The notes beneath the pieces are model-generated. The model had not been told where the DNA came from, searched no databases, and saw only the letters and a program-made list of their open reading frames with translations. A DNA stretch of 64,000 nt from assembly GCF_028128765.1 (NCBI RefSeq), contig NZ_LBJG01000092.1, positions 62,001-126,000 of the forward strand, read 5' to 3'. Within the stretch, counting starts at the first letter, position 1. Each line of letters starts with the position of its first letter. The translations under genes were made by a program, and so were the position numbers. Below, piece by piece: positions 17,792 to 26,826 of the stretch. This DNA is from Bradyrhizobium sp. CCBAU 51627 (GTDB taxonomy: Bacteria > Pseudomonadota > Alphaproteobacteria > Rhizobiales > Xanthobacteraceae).

Positions 17792-18685
17792 GTGAACGAC
17801 TCTATTTCGCTCGAGTTCGAGGTGCTTTCGGGACTCTACACCGGGCTCAAAGGAAAGGCGGCGGGCGGCGACAGCATTGTGGGCAGCGGCCTCGATGCTG
17901 ACCTGATCTTCGTTGAACAAGGGCTTGAACCGCATCACCTTCGCATCACCCCGCAGCGTGATTGGATCGAGGTCGAGGCGCTCGCTGCCAATATTAGCAT
18001 AGACGGTCACGCGAGCATCACTTCAGGTGAGCGCGTCAGAGTGCCCCTTCCCGCGGTCGTGCATGCCGGCGCGATCTCCATCCGCTGGTCGACAGAGGAT
18101 GTCCAGCCAATTGCTTCGGGCAAGCGCTCTCGCAGCTCGATCGTGACCCTCAGCCTGATCTTGCTCAGCTGCATCGCGATCGGCACCTTCTCAAGCATGT
18201 TCGCCCCCGGCGATAGGGCGATGGCGACAAGAACTGAGTCATCGCGCGCGGCCGAGATTGCCGCTAAGCCAACCGTGAAACATTTTGATGCGAGAACTGC
18301 CGATGAAATGGCCACATCGCTGCGGCAAGAGATCGAACGAGCGGGCCTTCTTGACGTCAAGATCGGGAGCGGTCCCGGCGTCGTGACCGCGGAAGGCACA
18401 ATTGCGCCGAACCTCGTCGCCAAATGGAAAGAAATCCAGCAATGGTTCGATCGTCAAACCAATGGCACCCCGACCCTTGTGAATGCTGTCATGGTGAAAG
18501 AGGAGAAGATGCCGTCTTCGATTGCCGTCCAAGCCGTCTGGCGTGGAAGAGAACCTTATCTGCTTATTGCCGGGCAGAAGTATTTCGTCGGCGCGCTCTT
18601 AAGTAATGGATGGACCGTTGATCGAATTGAGGATGGACGAGTTCTGCTCAGCCGCAACGGCCGATCTGCCGCTTTGCCATACTAA
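17792..18685 (+). CDS. rhcD: T3SS inner-membrane ring protein (SctD, Y4yQ type)
   Basis: 297-residue protein with an N-terminal FHA-like domain (residues about 5-100; SGLYTGLKG ... GSGLDADLIF ... HHLRI), one transmembrane segment at about 114-132 and a periplasmic part with a BON-like repeat. This is the layout of SctD/YscD proteins, which form the outer of the two inner-membrane rings. It corresponds in position to y4yQ of other rhizobia. An AGGAG stretch precedes the ATG. Confidence 0.85.
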   Translation: MNDSISLEFEVLSGLYTGLKGKAAGGDSIVGSGLDADLIFVEQGLEPHHLRITPQRDWIEVEALAANISIDGHASITSGERVRVPLPAVVHAGAISIRWSTEDVQPIASGKRSRSSIVTLSLILLSCIAIGTFSSMFAPGDRAMATRTESSRAAEIAAKPTVKHFDARTADEMATSLRQEIERAGLLDVKIGSGPGVVTAEGTIAPNLVAKWKEIQQWFDRQTNGTPTLVNAVMVKEEKMPSSIAVQAVWRGREPYLLIAGQKYFVGALLSNGWTVDRIEDGRVLLSRNGRSAALPY

Positions 18686-18718
18686 GGTCTCTACCCTGCA
18701 AGAAAGAAGGAGAAGGCG

Positions 18719-19255
18719 ATGGCTAGGCTGCCCCAGCAGTCCGTAGGGCCCGGCACCTCATCGCAGGGATTAGATGCGGGCCAGCACGCAGCGGTAATCG
18801 GCTCGCCTCCCTCGCAAGGTGATAAACTCGATGTCGGAGGCGCCCATTCGGATAGCGGCACGAAGCGCGCGTCGTGGCGAGATGCGGTTTCGCATGATCT
18901 GCCAATTGACGGTACGAGCGAAGGGGCGCTCGAGGTCCATTCCGTCCGCGCCATTTCGCGCGTCACTTTATTCGAAGGCGAGGCAGGGGCAAATGAGACA
19001 GATCCACGTGCGGCATTGGCTTCGCTTTATGGTCCCAATCTGTCTCGCGGACTACTCTCGTTCGTCGTTCCACGCCTCCGTCATCCGGACGTACTGCGCG
19101 CCGACAAGCATGGTCCTCTTCTGGAACGCTTGACGCGAACGTTGGAGGCGACGCCGGAAGACGAGACGGCGCGAGAGTGTTTGGCAATCCTGCAGCAGGA
19201 ACTTCAGCGGTTACTAATGCTCCGGCAAAATCAAAACAGCTTAATCAAAGGATAG
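18719..19255 (+). CDS. Unrecognised T3SS operon protein
   Basis: 178 residues, with a disordered Ser/Gly/Asp-rich first 55 residues and a helical second half (Leu/Arg/Glu-rich, about 95-175). No signal peptide or membrane segment. A good AGAAGGAGAAGG ribosome binding site lies directly before the ATG. It sits between the SctD gene and a TPR-like gene in the nopC-rhcV operon. It could be a regulator, chaperone or secreted regulator of the apparatus, but I see no motif to decide. Confidence 0.75.
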   Translation: MARLPQQSVGPGTSSQGLDAGQHAAVIGSPPSQGDKLDVGGAHSDSGTKRASWRDAVSHDLPIDGTSEGALEVHSVRAISRVTLFEGEAGANETDPRAALASLYGPNLSRGLLSFVVPRLRHPDVLRADKHGPLLERLTRTLEATPEDETARECLAILQQELQRLLMLRQNQNSLIKG

Positions 19256-19257
19256 CT

Positions 19258-19686
19258 ATGGCCGATCCTGATGGATTGCAGCATCTCGCCGCTCCCTTGG
19301 TTCCAGAAGTCTCCAAATCCGGCGATGTTCCGTCGATCTCCGGGCCGGAGCGCGACCTGCTTTGCGCACTCTCATATGTCCATCTTGCGTGCGGGCAGAG
19401 CGCACAGAGTCTGGCTCTGCTGCGAATTGCAGCCCGCGAGCATTCCAACGACGTCGGTTTACTGCGCATTCTAGCCTACACGCTAATCGCCGAGGGCCTT
19501 GGCGAGGAAGCACTCCATGTGCTGGACCGGCTGGACGCACTTGATACGCAACCCTCTTCCCGCATACCGATGACGCTGTTGCGCAGTCACGCACTCCGGC
19601 ACGCTGGCCGCATGTCCGAGGCTCGCGAGGTCTTCCAGCGCTATGTGTCACTGCGCGCGAGCACCGCCCTCGTCAAAACGCAATAG
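19258..19686 (+). CDS. TPR-like T3SS accessory protein, possible chaperone
   Basis: 142 residues from the ATG at 19258, preceded by AAAGGA; the previous gene stops 3 bases earlier. The helical, Ala/Leu-rich sequence has about three TPR-like helix pairs (ALSYVHLACGQSAQSLALL ... AYTLIAEGLGEEALHVLDRL ... SHALRHAGRMSEAREVFQRY). Proteins of this kind in T3SS operons are often needle-subunit or translocator chaperones. Function inferred from fold and context. Confidence 0.75.
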   Translation: MADPDGLQHLAAPLVPEVSKSGDVPSISGPERDLLCALSYVHLACGQSAQSLALLRIAAREHSNDVGLLRILAYTLIAEGLGEEALHVLDRLDALDTQPSSRIPMTLLRSHALRHAGRMSEAREVFQRYVSLRASTALVKTQ

Positions 19687-19695
19687 GGATCTATC

Positions 19696-21795
19696 ATGGC
19701 CAACGTTCTGCGTGACTTCTTCGTGCGCGCTCCGGCCCAGCCGGATTTCATGGTTGCATTGATGTTGCTTCTGGCGATCGGCATGATGATCATGCCAATC
19801 CCAATCGTCGTGATCGACATGCTAATCGGCTTCAATCTTGGCTTTGCCATATTGCTGCTGATGGTTGCCCTCTATCTCAGCACACCGCTTGATTTCTCGT
19901 CCTTGCCGGGCGTCATTCTGATCTCTACCGTATTTCGGCTCGCGCTAACGATTGCAACAACGCGGCTGATCCTTGCCGAGGGCGACGCCGGTAGCATCAT
20001 TCACACCTTCGGCGACTTCGTCATTTCGGGGAATATTGCGGTCGGTATCGTCATATTCTTGATCGTGACCATGGTCCAATTCATGGTTCTTGCCAAGGGT
20101 GCCGAACGCGTCGCAGAGGTGTCCGCGCGCTTCACGCTTGACGCGCTACCAGGCAAGCAGATGGCGATCGATGCGGACCTGCGCAACAGCCATATTGATC
20201 AACACGAAGCACGTCGCCGGCGCGCCGCGTTAGAGCAAGAGAGTCAACTTCATGGCGCGATGGATGGTGCCATGAAGTTCGTTAAGGGCGACGCGATCGC
20301 CGGTCTGATCGTGATCTGCATCAATATGCTGGGCGGAATCAGCATCGGACTGCTCTCCAAAGGTATGTCGCTCGATGAAGCGCTGCATCACTATACACTT
20401 TTGACGATCGGTGATGCGCTCATTTCGCAGATTCCGGCGTTGCTGCTGTCAATTACCGCCGCGACCATTGTCACGCGCGTCAACGGACCATCCAAGCTCA
20501 AACTCGGCGCCGATATCGTTCACCAACTTACCGCAAGTACGCAGGCACTTAGGCTAGCCGCCTGCGTCTTGGTATTCATGGGGCTAGTTCCCGGCTTTCC
20601 TTTGCCGCCGTTTGTCGTGCTGGCCGTCCTGTTTGCTGCGGCAAGCTACGTCAAGGTCAGCCCCAAAGGCGACAAGCCTGCCGCCAAAATAGGAGCTAGC
20701 GCCGCTGCTTCGGCGCCGCCCCCTGCAGCGACTCAGAAGCAGACCGCACATGCGGAAGCACTTCCGATCGCGTTGTTCCTTGCACCGAACCTGACGGATT
20801 CGATCGACAAAGACGAGCTGGAAGAGAGCATTTTGCGTGTTTCTAGGCTCGTATCGGCGGACCTTGGCATCACTATTCCGCGCATCCCGGCCCAGATTGG
20901 CGAGAGCTTGTCCTCGTCGCAATTCCGGGTGGATGTCGATAGTGTGCCAGTTGAGCGCGATGTGATCAATCCTGGCCACCTGGCGCTCAACGACGATGTG
21001 GCGAACATCGAATTGAGCGGCATCCCCTTTCAGCAAGACCCTGAAACGAATCGGGTCTGGATCGAAGAACGGCATGCAGCGGCCCTCAAGGCCGCGGGAA
21101 TCGGATATCATCGGCTGAGCGAAGTTCTTGCCTTACGTCTGCATTCCACATTGACGCGCTATGCACAGCGCCTGGTGGGTATCCAGGAAACCCGCCAATT
21201 GCTCGCCCGGATGGAGCAGGAATATCCTGATCTGGTGAAGGAGGTACTGCGTACAGCCACCGTCCCTCGGATCGCCGAGGTACTACGCCGCTTGCTCGAT
21301 GAGGGCATTCCAATCCGCAATACCCGCTTGCTCCTCGAGGCATTGGCAGAATGGAGCGAGCGCGAGCAAAACGCCGTCCTTCTCACCGAATATGTTCGTG
21401 CTACCTTAAAGCGGCAAATCTGCTTTCGGTATGCTAACGCCCATCGCGTCGTCGTCGCCTTTATCATTGAGCGTGAGAGCGAGGAAATCATCCGCGGCGC
21501 AGTAAGGGAAACGGCCGTCGGACCATACCTCGTCCTGGACGAATGGCAGAGCGAAAAGCTGCTTGCACAATTTCGTCAGATCCATGCGACCATCGCGCAA
21601 AGTAAGAGTCAGCCTGTCGTCCTCGGTTCGATGGATATCCGGCGTTTTGTGCGCGGTTTTCTCACGCGCAACGGGATCGACCTGCCTGTTCTGTCGTATC
21701 AAGATCTCGCCGCGGACTTCACGGTCCAACCGATTGGATCCGTCAAGCTTCCCAAGGCGCCTTCCTCGGGAGGGCTCCTAACAACTGCAAGCTAA
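19696..21795 (+). CDS. rhcV: T3SS export gate protein RhcV (SctV)
   Basis: 699-residue SctV/FlhA family protein. The N-terminal half has about eight membrane segments and the signature region around LPGKQMAIDADLRN (residue about 152). The C-terminal cytoplasmic half (from about residue 340) forms the nonameric ring that docks chaperones and substrates. Length is normal. It follows the TPR gene by 9 bases and completes the export apparatus together with rhcRSTU. Confidence 0.98.
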   Translation: MANVLRDFFVRAPAQPDFMVALMLLLAIGMMIMPIPIVVIDMLIGFNLGFAILLLMVALYLSTPLDFSSLPGVILISTVFRLALTIATTRLILAEGDAGSIIHTFGDFVISGNIAVGIVIFLIVTMVQFMVLAKGAERVAEVSARFTLDALPGKQMAIDADLRNSHIDQHEARRRRAALEQESQLHGAMDGAMKFVKGDAIAGLIVICINMLGGISIGLLSKGMSLDEALHHYTLLTIGDALISQIPALLLSITAATIVTRVNGPSKLKLGADIVHQLTASTQALRLAACVLVFMGLVPGFPLPPFVVLAVLFAAASYVKVSPKGDKPAAKIGASAAASAPPPAATQKQTAHAEALPIALFLAPNLTDSIDKDELEESILRVSRLVSADLGITIPRIPAQIGESLSSSQFRVDVDSVPVERDVINPGHLALNDDVANIELSGIPFQQDPETNRVWIEERHAAALKAAGIGYHRLSEVLALRLHSTLTRYAQRLVGIQETRQLLARMEQEYPDLVKEVLRTATVPRIAEVLRRLLDEGIPIRNTRLLLEALAEWSEREQNAVLLTEYVRATLKRQICFRYANAHRVVVAFIIERESEEIIRGAVRETAVGPYLVLDEWQSEKLLAQFRQIHATIAQSKSQPVVLGSMDIRRFVRGFLTRNGIDLPVLSYQDLAADFTVQPIGSVKLPKAPSSGGLLTTAS

Positions 21796-21825
21796 GAGTG
21801 CGCGGCACTTCCTCGTGAGTAGCCA

Positions 21826-22416
21826 ATGAAATCTAATGAAACCAGGTGCCGCCGATATTTGGGCTCCACCAGTCCAACGCTGCGGCCGGCCTTGCTTGCG
21901 GTGCTAGCTATTGTGCTGCTCGCTGGCTGCGCTAGCCCAGGTCAACATGGCCTATCACCGCAGCAGACGTCCACATCCGGCCTCGCAGACACCAAAGAGA
22001 TCGACCCAGCCGCGCGCGAGCGCATTTCGCACGCGCTCGGCCGAGATCCTGACGAAGCGGTTCTGCGCGATGCCTTAAAGCAACAGCCTAGCAACATCGA
22101 TGCTGCTATCCCTCTTGCGCGAGCCCTGCTGGCACGCAACTGTCCGAATGATGCGCTCGACGTGCTCGAGGGCGTGTTATTGGCAGCCCCTGGCGACCTG
22201 CGCGCATTGAATGCCAAAGCAGTTGTTCTCGATCACGAGGGCCGGCACCAGGAGGCCCAGGAACTGTACCGCCAAGCTCTCGCGGTGGAACCTGCAAACC
22301 CGATGCTGCGCAACAATTTCGGACTGTCCCTCGCCCTTGAAGGCAAGACGGAGGCCGGCGATAGCGACCCAGCCCCGCAGGCGGACGCCCGGAAATCATT
22401 GGCTCGTTCAAGATAA
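21826..22416 (+). CDS. TPR lipoprotein at the end of the rhcV operon (Y4yS type)
   Basis: 196 residues with a lipoprotein signal (hydrophobic LLAVLAIVLLAGC, lipobox LAGC near residue 35). TPR-like repeats span about 85-180 (IPLARALLARNCPNDALDVL ... KAVVLDHEGRHQEAQELYRQAL). It resembles small TPR lipoproteins that help assemble secretin rings. The position after rhcV matches y4yS in other rhizobial T3SS clusters. A role as pilotin-like factor for the split secretin is inference. Confidence 0.8.
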   Translation: MKSNETRCRRYLGSTSPTLRPALLAVLAIVLLAGCASPGQHGLSPQQTSTSGLADTKEIDPAARERISHALGRDPDEAVLRDALKQQPSNIDAAIPLARALLARNCPNDALDVLEGVLLAAPGDLRALNAKAVVLDHEGRHQEAQELYRQALAVEPANPMLRNNFGLSLALEGKTEAGDSDPAPQADARKSLARSR

Positions 22417-22460
22417 GTGGCGATCAAGAGAGAGGCGGAAGAGCACATTTTGATGCTTAG

Positions 22461-22495
22461 CTGTCAGCTTGCCGACAGTAGGCTTACTATGAGCG
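22461..22495 (+). promoter_or_regulatory. Degenerate tts box before the nopP-like remnant
   Basis: CTGTCAGCTTGCCGACAGTA begins at 22461. It keeps GTCAGCTT and part of the second half. It lies about 125 bases before the truncated nopP-like gene. Confidence 0.5.
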
Positions 22496-22617
22496 GGGAA
22501 TCTCAATCGGCACGGCCCTCGTCGGCACGAACAGGAAGTGTTATGTTTAAGCACACTTACAATTCATCAAATGGGGAACGTGTTTCCGGGTCCGATGACT
22601 GAGAACGAGCGCGACCG

Positions 22618-23106
22618 ATGACTCCTATACGGATAGCCAAAGGTTTTTCGGATGTATTCTCTGATCTGATTTTTGAGCCATCGAGCTCATCTTCTGATGC
22701 ATCTTCGCGAGCAGTTCCGACATACGCGCTGGTTGGCGAGCGGCCGGTGGTTGAGATCTCAAGATCTTCATTTGAGGACAAGCTGGCAGATTTTTATGGA
22801 GGAGACATACAGGATATCGCTGCTAAGCCGCGGCGATACTCTCGCTGGACTTCCAACGCTCAACGCACACGGACACGGCGTTTCGCTTCGGCGCGAAGTC
22901 TATTTCGGAGAAAGCGCGTTTTTTTCAGCTATCAGCTCGGGAATAAGAGCGTCGGGCTACTAAGAACGGAACCCGGAGATCGCATGAGTGAGCTATTTAA
23001 GGGCAACAATGATTGGCGCGAACAATTTCCTGGGCGAGATGAAATCAACTCAACAATAGCTTTCCGGGTTACTGATCCGCTCATCGATAACGCGGGCTTG
23101 CATTAG
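22618..23106 (+). pseudogene. Truncated nopP-like effector gene
   Basis: The 162-residue product matches the intact NopP at 58083-58961 in blocks: an FYGGDI/FYGDDI block, YQLGNKSVGLLRTE against YRLGDKTVGLLRTE, and EQFPGRDE against AQFPGRDA, ending at ITDPLIDNAG-like sequence against VTHPLVENAG. It stops there, while NopP continues for about 110 residues. Between about residues 68 and 100 the sequence (RTRTRRFASARSLF) does not match, suggesting two compensating frameshifts. It keeps a degenerate tts box. Probably a decayed paralogue, though a short secreted product cannot be excluded. Confidence 0.75.
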
Positions 23107-23977
23107 CCGAAATCCCGCGATGTAGCGGCACTAAGTGCTATAGCGCGGTGGCGGCGCACCTTCAACATGACAGACAGTCCGGTCATGTGAGGATCTCCTC
23201 CCCTGCCATGCCGGGCAAGAAATTGGTCGAAAACCGTTTTCGTCCGTTGGCCGTCGGGAGTGGACGGCATGATTGGTTGGCAGAGCCTTGCCGGCATGAC
23301 GGCGGCCGACATGAACGTCTTCCGGAGGAACACGTCCACATCAAACCCGCCCGGCAGTGCTCTATCTGGGTGCTTTTGGCATCCCGTGGGTTCAGCTCGT
23401 TGTTCAGATAACAGAGAGAAGAATTAGCTAATGTGACGGAGCTAGGCTTCGGCTTGGGACGCTTGATCGCATGATTTGGGGCGATTGTTGAAACATCTGA
23501 AGGAGGACTCCTCGCTACTGGTTATGATCGCACTTCATGAGATGGCACTTGGGCGCGCCTATGCAGCAGAAAGCCATTTCTAAGACGCGCTAGAGAACAG
23601 CACGCTCCATCACTCTTGGGCAATTGGCGACGAGCCGATCTACGGAGCTGCTCGCTCACTCCCGCTTCGCGACCATGAGGCGTATTGTCAAGCCAATCAT
23701 CGTGTAGAGCGATACGTGTGACGGCAAGCCTGCCGGGCGTTGTGCCGGCCTCATATCGTGACGCGTTGTGCGCAAGGTCGTGTTCACGACACGTCGACGG
23801 TTTACATTTGGCCAAAACATTACGCGCCGGTTCTGTTTTGTGTCCCGCTGCGTGCGCGAGGCGCCAACCCGCGATTGGTCCGGTTCTTGCTCTACTGTTT
23901 GCCAAGACGGGGCGCGGCTACCCTCCCTGTCGGATTTCCTCACCACAGTGACCAGTATGGAACGGAAAGGCGATGCC
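23107..23977. other. Stretch without a recognisable gene
   Basis: Follows the nopP-like remnant. A frame runs in from 23768 into the peptidase gene, but its N-terminal part has no family features. No tts or -24/-12 sequence seen. Confidence 0.35.
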
Positions 23978-25426
23978 ATGAAGAACCGGATTTCGGTCAC
24001 CGCCACGGCGGCAGGCACCGCCGCTGATGCCTCGGGCTCGACGATGTGCAGCGCCCCGGCGGTCAAGAGCACAACGGATGATAGCACCGGCTTATGCCTC
24101 TCTGATGAGGCTAACGTTTCTGCCGGAACGGTCAGATCAGATCGACCAGCAAGCTTCACGCTTCAGAACGGCCTGCAGGTGGTCGTGATCCCGGATCATC
24201 GCACACCGGTCGTGACTCAGATGATTTGGTATAAGGTGGGTTCCGCGGATGAACCGCCCGGCAAATCGGGGCTTGCGCATTTCCTCGAACACCTGATGTT
24301 CAAGGGCACGTCCAACCATCCGGCGGATGAATTCTCCAAAGCCGTACTGCGCGCCGGCGGCTATCAAAACGCCTTTACCGGATTCGACTTCACCAGCTAC
24401 TTCCAGCACGTGCCTCGCGAGCACCTCGGCACGATGATGGATTTTGAAGCCGACCGCATGACCGGTCTCATTCTCAAGGACGAGAACGTACTTTCCGAGC
24501 GCGACGTCGTGCTTGAGGAATTCAATATGAGTGTCGCCAACCATCCCGGCAACCGCCTTGCCGAGCAGATGATGGCTGTGCTTTACCTCAACCACCCCTA
24601 CGGCCACCCTATCATCGGGTGGCGCCAGGAAATCGAAAAGCTTACGCGAGAGGACGCCCTCACGTTCTACAAGCGCTTCTATGCACCGAACAACGCGATC
24701 CTGATCGTCGCTGGCGACGTAGCCACCAAGGAAGTGCGCTCGATGGTGAAGGAGACGTTTGGCGCCATCCCCGCTCAACCATCGATTGCTCCGGAACGCC
24801 TGCGGCCGCAGGAGCCGACGCCGGCCGCTCAGCGCAGAGTGACGTTGGCCGATTCCCGCGTCGAGCAGCCAGCCCTGCACCGCTATTATCTCGTACCGTC
24901 TGCTCGCACCGCGGTCGCGGGGGAGAGTCCAGCGCTCGAGGTGCTCGAGCAGTTGATGGGCGGCGGCGTCAACTCATATCTCTATCGCTCGCTAGTGGTC
25001 GAAAAGCAGCTCGCGGTCACTGCCAGAGCGAGCTACCGCTCTGCCGCGCTCGATCCCTCGCTATTCAAGATTTCCGCCATACCAAAACCTGGCGTCAACC
25101 TCGGCCTGATCGAGCGCGCCATCGACGAGGTAATCGCCGACGTTGCCCGCACTCCCGCGAGCATTGAAGATCTCCAGTGGGCGAAGGCGCGGCTGATTGC
25201 GCAGGTCACATACGCTCAGGATAGTCAGGAAATGTTCGCGCACCGGTATGGCCGCGGCCTGACGACGGGACTATGCATCGATGATATTCAACGCTGGCCG
25301 GACCACATCCGCGCGGTCAGTGCACAGCAGGTGCACGACGTCGTGCAGAAATGGCTAGACAAGAAACGAGCGGTGACCGGCTATCTCATCAAAGAGTCCA
25401 CTCCACAACACTGGGAGAAGCTCTAG
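23978..25426 (+). CDS. M16 family zinc peptidase (Y4wA type)
   Basis: Zinc-dependent peptidase of the pitrilysin/processing-protease family, 482 residues from the ATG at 23978, chosen because GGAAAGG lies seven bases upstream. The inverted zinc motif HFLEH is at about residues 101-105 and the distal zinc-ligand region (ERDVVLEEF) about 75 residues on, so it should be catalytic. The two-lobed M16 layout is visible (GGGVNSYLYRSLV in the C-terminal half). The N terminus is polar, not an obvious signal peptide. The next gene codes for a partner without the zinc motif and overlaps by one base. Pairs like this (y4wA/y4wB) occur on rhizobial symbiotic replicons; the substrate is unknown. Confidence 0.9.
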   Translation: MKNRISVTATAAGTAADASGSTMCSAPAVKSTTDDSTGLCLSDEANVSAGTVRSDRPASFTLQNGLQVVVIPDHRTPVVTQMIWYKVGSADEPPGKSGLAHFLEHLMFKGTSNHPADEFSKAVLRAGGYQNAFTGFDFTSYFQHVPREHLGTMMDFEADRMTGLILKDENVLSERDVVLEEFNMSVANHPGNRLAEQMMAVLYLNHPYGHPIIGWRQEIEKLTREDALTFYKRFYAPNNAILIVAGDVATKEVRSMVKETFGAIPAQPSIAPERLRPQEPTPAAQRRVTLADSRVEQPALHRYYLVPSARTAVAGESPALEVLEQLMGGGVNSYLYRSLVVEKQLAVTARASYRSAALDPSLFKISAIPKPGVNLGLIERAIDEVIADVARTPASIEDLQWAKARLIAQVTYAQDSQEMFAHRYGRGLTTGLCIDDIQRWPDHIRAVSAQQVHDVVQKWLDKKRAVTGYLIKESTPQHWEKL

Positions 25427-26826
25427 TGAACCATCCTTGCACACGACGTGGGATCCTCCTCGGGGGAGCCTCGCTCTCCATCACGATGCTCGCTTCGCCA
25501 AATTCGGTTGCCGCCCCGAGGTCACTTGATCGGACCAGGATCAAGCGCCTGATTTCGCCTGCCGGTATAGAAGCCTGGTTCATGCAGGATTCCACTGTAC
25601 CAGTGATCTCGATGGAATATGCCTTTACCGGCGGCGCGACTCAGGACCCCGCTCAAAGGCCTGGCGTAGGCCACATGGTTTCTGGCCTGCTCAAGGAAGG
25701 TTCCGGCGAATTTGACTTCAAGACCTTTCATCAGCGGCTGGACCGTCGTGCTATTGAGATGCATTTTCACGTGACCCATGATCACTTCCGCGGTGCCTTG
25801 CGCACGATGAAGGACAACGCGGACGAGGCCTTCGAGCTTTTACGGATGGCGCTAACCTCGCCACGTTTCGACGCATCCGACGTCGAACGGATCCGTGCTA
25901 TTGTGCTCGCGCGCCTTCGGCACGAGTCGACCGATCCTTCGTCTCTGGGCCATCGCAAGTTCCTCGAAGTCGCGTTTGGGGATCATCCTTATGCTCGCCT
26001 AGCCGAAGGCTCGCTGGAAAGCGTGCCGAAGATCGAGGTCGCGGATCTCAAGGGTTATGTCCGACGCGTGATCGCAAAAGACACGCTCAAAATCGCAGTG
26101 GTCGGCGACGTCGATGCAGGGGTCGTCTGCAAGTTGCTCGACAACACCTTTGGCAGCCTGCCGAGCAACGCGGAAGCGATGCCGGTTGCCGAAGTCATCG
26201 CAGCAAAGCCGCCGCAGCGGGTCTTCATTCGGCTCGATGTGCCGCAGACAATTGTGACTTTTGGCGGTCCAGCCGTCCGTCGCAACGAGCCGGATTTCAT
26301 GCCCGCCTATATCGTTAACCATATCCTCGGCGGCGGCGGGCTGACGTCCCGCCTTTTCCGCGAAGTTCGCGAGAAGCGCGGCCTGGCCTATTCCGTCGGT
26401 GAGCGCCTTGTCTGGTTGGATCATTCAGCCATGTTTCTCGGCAAAAGCGGCACCAGCACCGATCGCGCTGGCGAAACGGTCGAAGAAATCGAGAAGCAGG
26501 TCCGTCACATCGCCGAGGAAGGACCGACTCAGCAGGAACTCGATGACGCAAAGTCCTATGTGAAGGGCTCGCAACTGGTGGCTCTCAACACATCATCAAA
26601 GCTTGCGCGAACGCTACTGCAGCATCAGCTTGACAAGCTGCCCATCGACTATTTCGAAAAGCAGAATGCCGTGATCGATGGAGTGACGCTGGAGGACGCC
26701 AAGAGAGCGGCGCAGCGGCTGTGGGGCCAGGGTCTGCTCACAGTTATCGTCGGCCGCTCCCCAAAGGACGCAGCGCAGCCGATTACCGTGCCATTGGGGC
26801 CCACACCCCCGCCAGGCCTCGATTAG
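25426..26826 (+). CDS. Non-catalytic M16 family partner (Y4wB type)
   Basis: 466 residues from the GTG at 25426, whose G is the last base of the preceding TAG (TAGTG overlap), so translation is coupled. The N terminus has a possible twin-arginine signal (TRRGILLGG followed by a hydrophobic run to about residue 30, then SVAAP). The zinc motif is replaced by HMVSG. The C-terminal substrate-binding lobe is conserved (GGGGLTSRLFREVREKRGLAY). Such subunits form heterodimers with a catalytic M16 partner and complete the peptidase chamber. A periplasmic location is inferred from the signal. Confidence 0.9.
   Translation: MNHPCTRRGILLGGASLSITMLASPNSVAAPRSLDRTRIKRLISPAGIEAWFMQDSTVPVISMEYAFTGGATQDPAQRPGVGHMVSGLLKEGSGEFDFKTFHQRLDRRAIEMHFHVTHDHFRGALRTMKDNADEAFELLRMALTSPRFDASDVERIRAIVLARLRHESTDPSSLGHRKFLEVAFGDHPYARLAEGSLESVPKIEVADLKGYVRRVIAKDTLKIAVVGDVDAGVVCKLLDNTFGSLPSNAEAMPVAEVIAAKPPQRVFIRLDVPQTIVTFGGPAVRRNEPDFMPAYIVNHILGGGGLTSRLFREVREKRGLAYSVGERLVWLDHSAMFLGKSGTSTDRAGETVEEIEKQVRHIAEEGPTQQELDDAKSYVKGSQLVALNTSSKLARTLLQHQLDKLPIDYFEKQNAVIDGVTLEDAKRAAQRLWGQGLLTVIVGRSPKDAAQPITVPLGPTPPPGLD

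Noticed and set aside
24137-24880. Minus-strand frame of 247 codons opposite the M16 peptidase
   Set aside because: Antisense shadow of a conserved catalytic gene.
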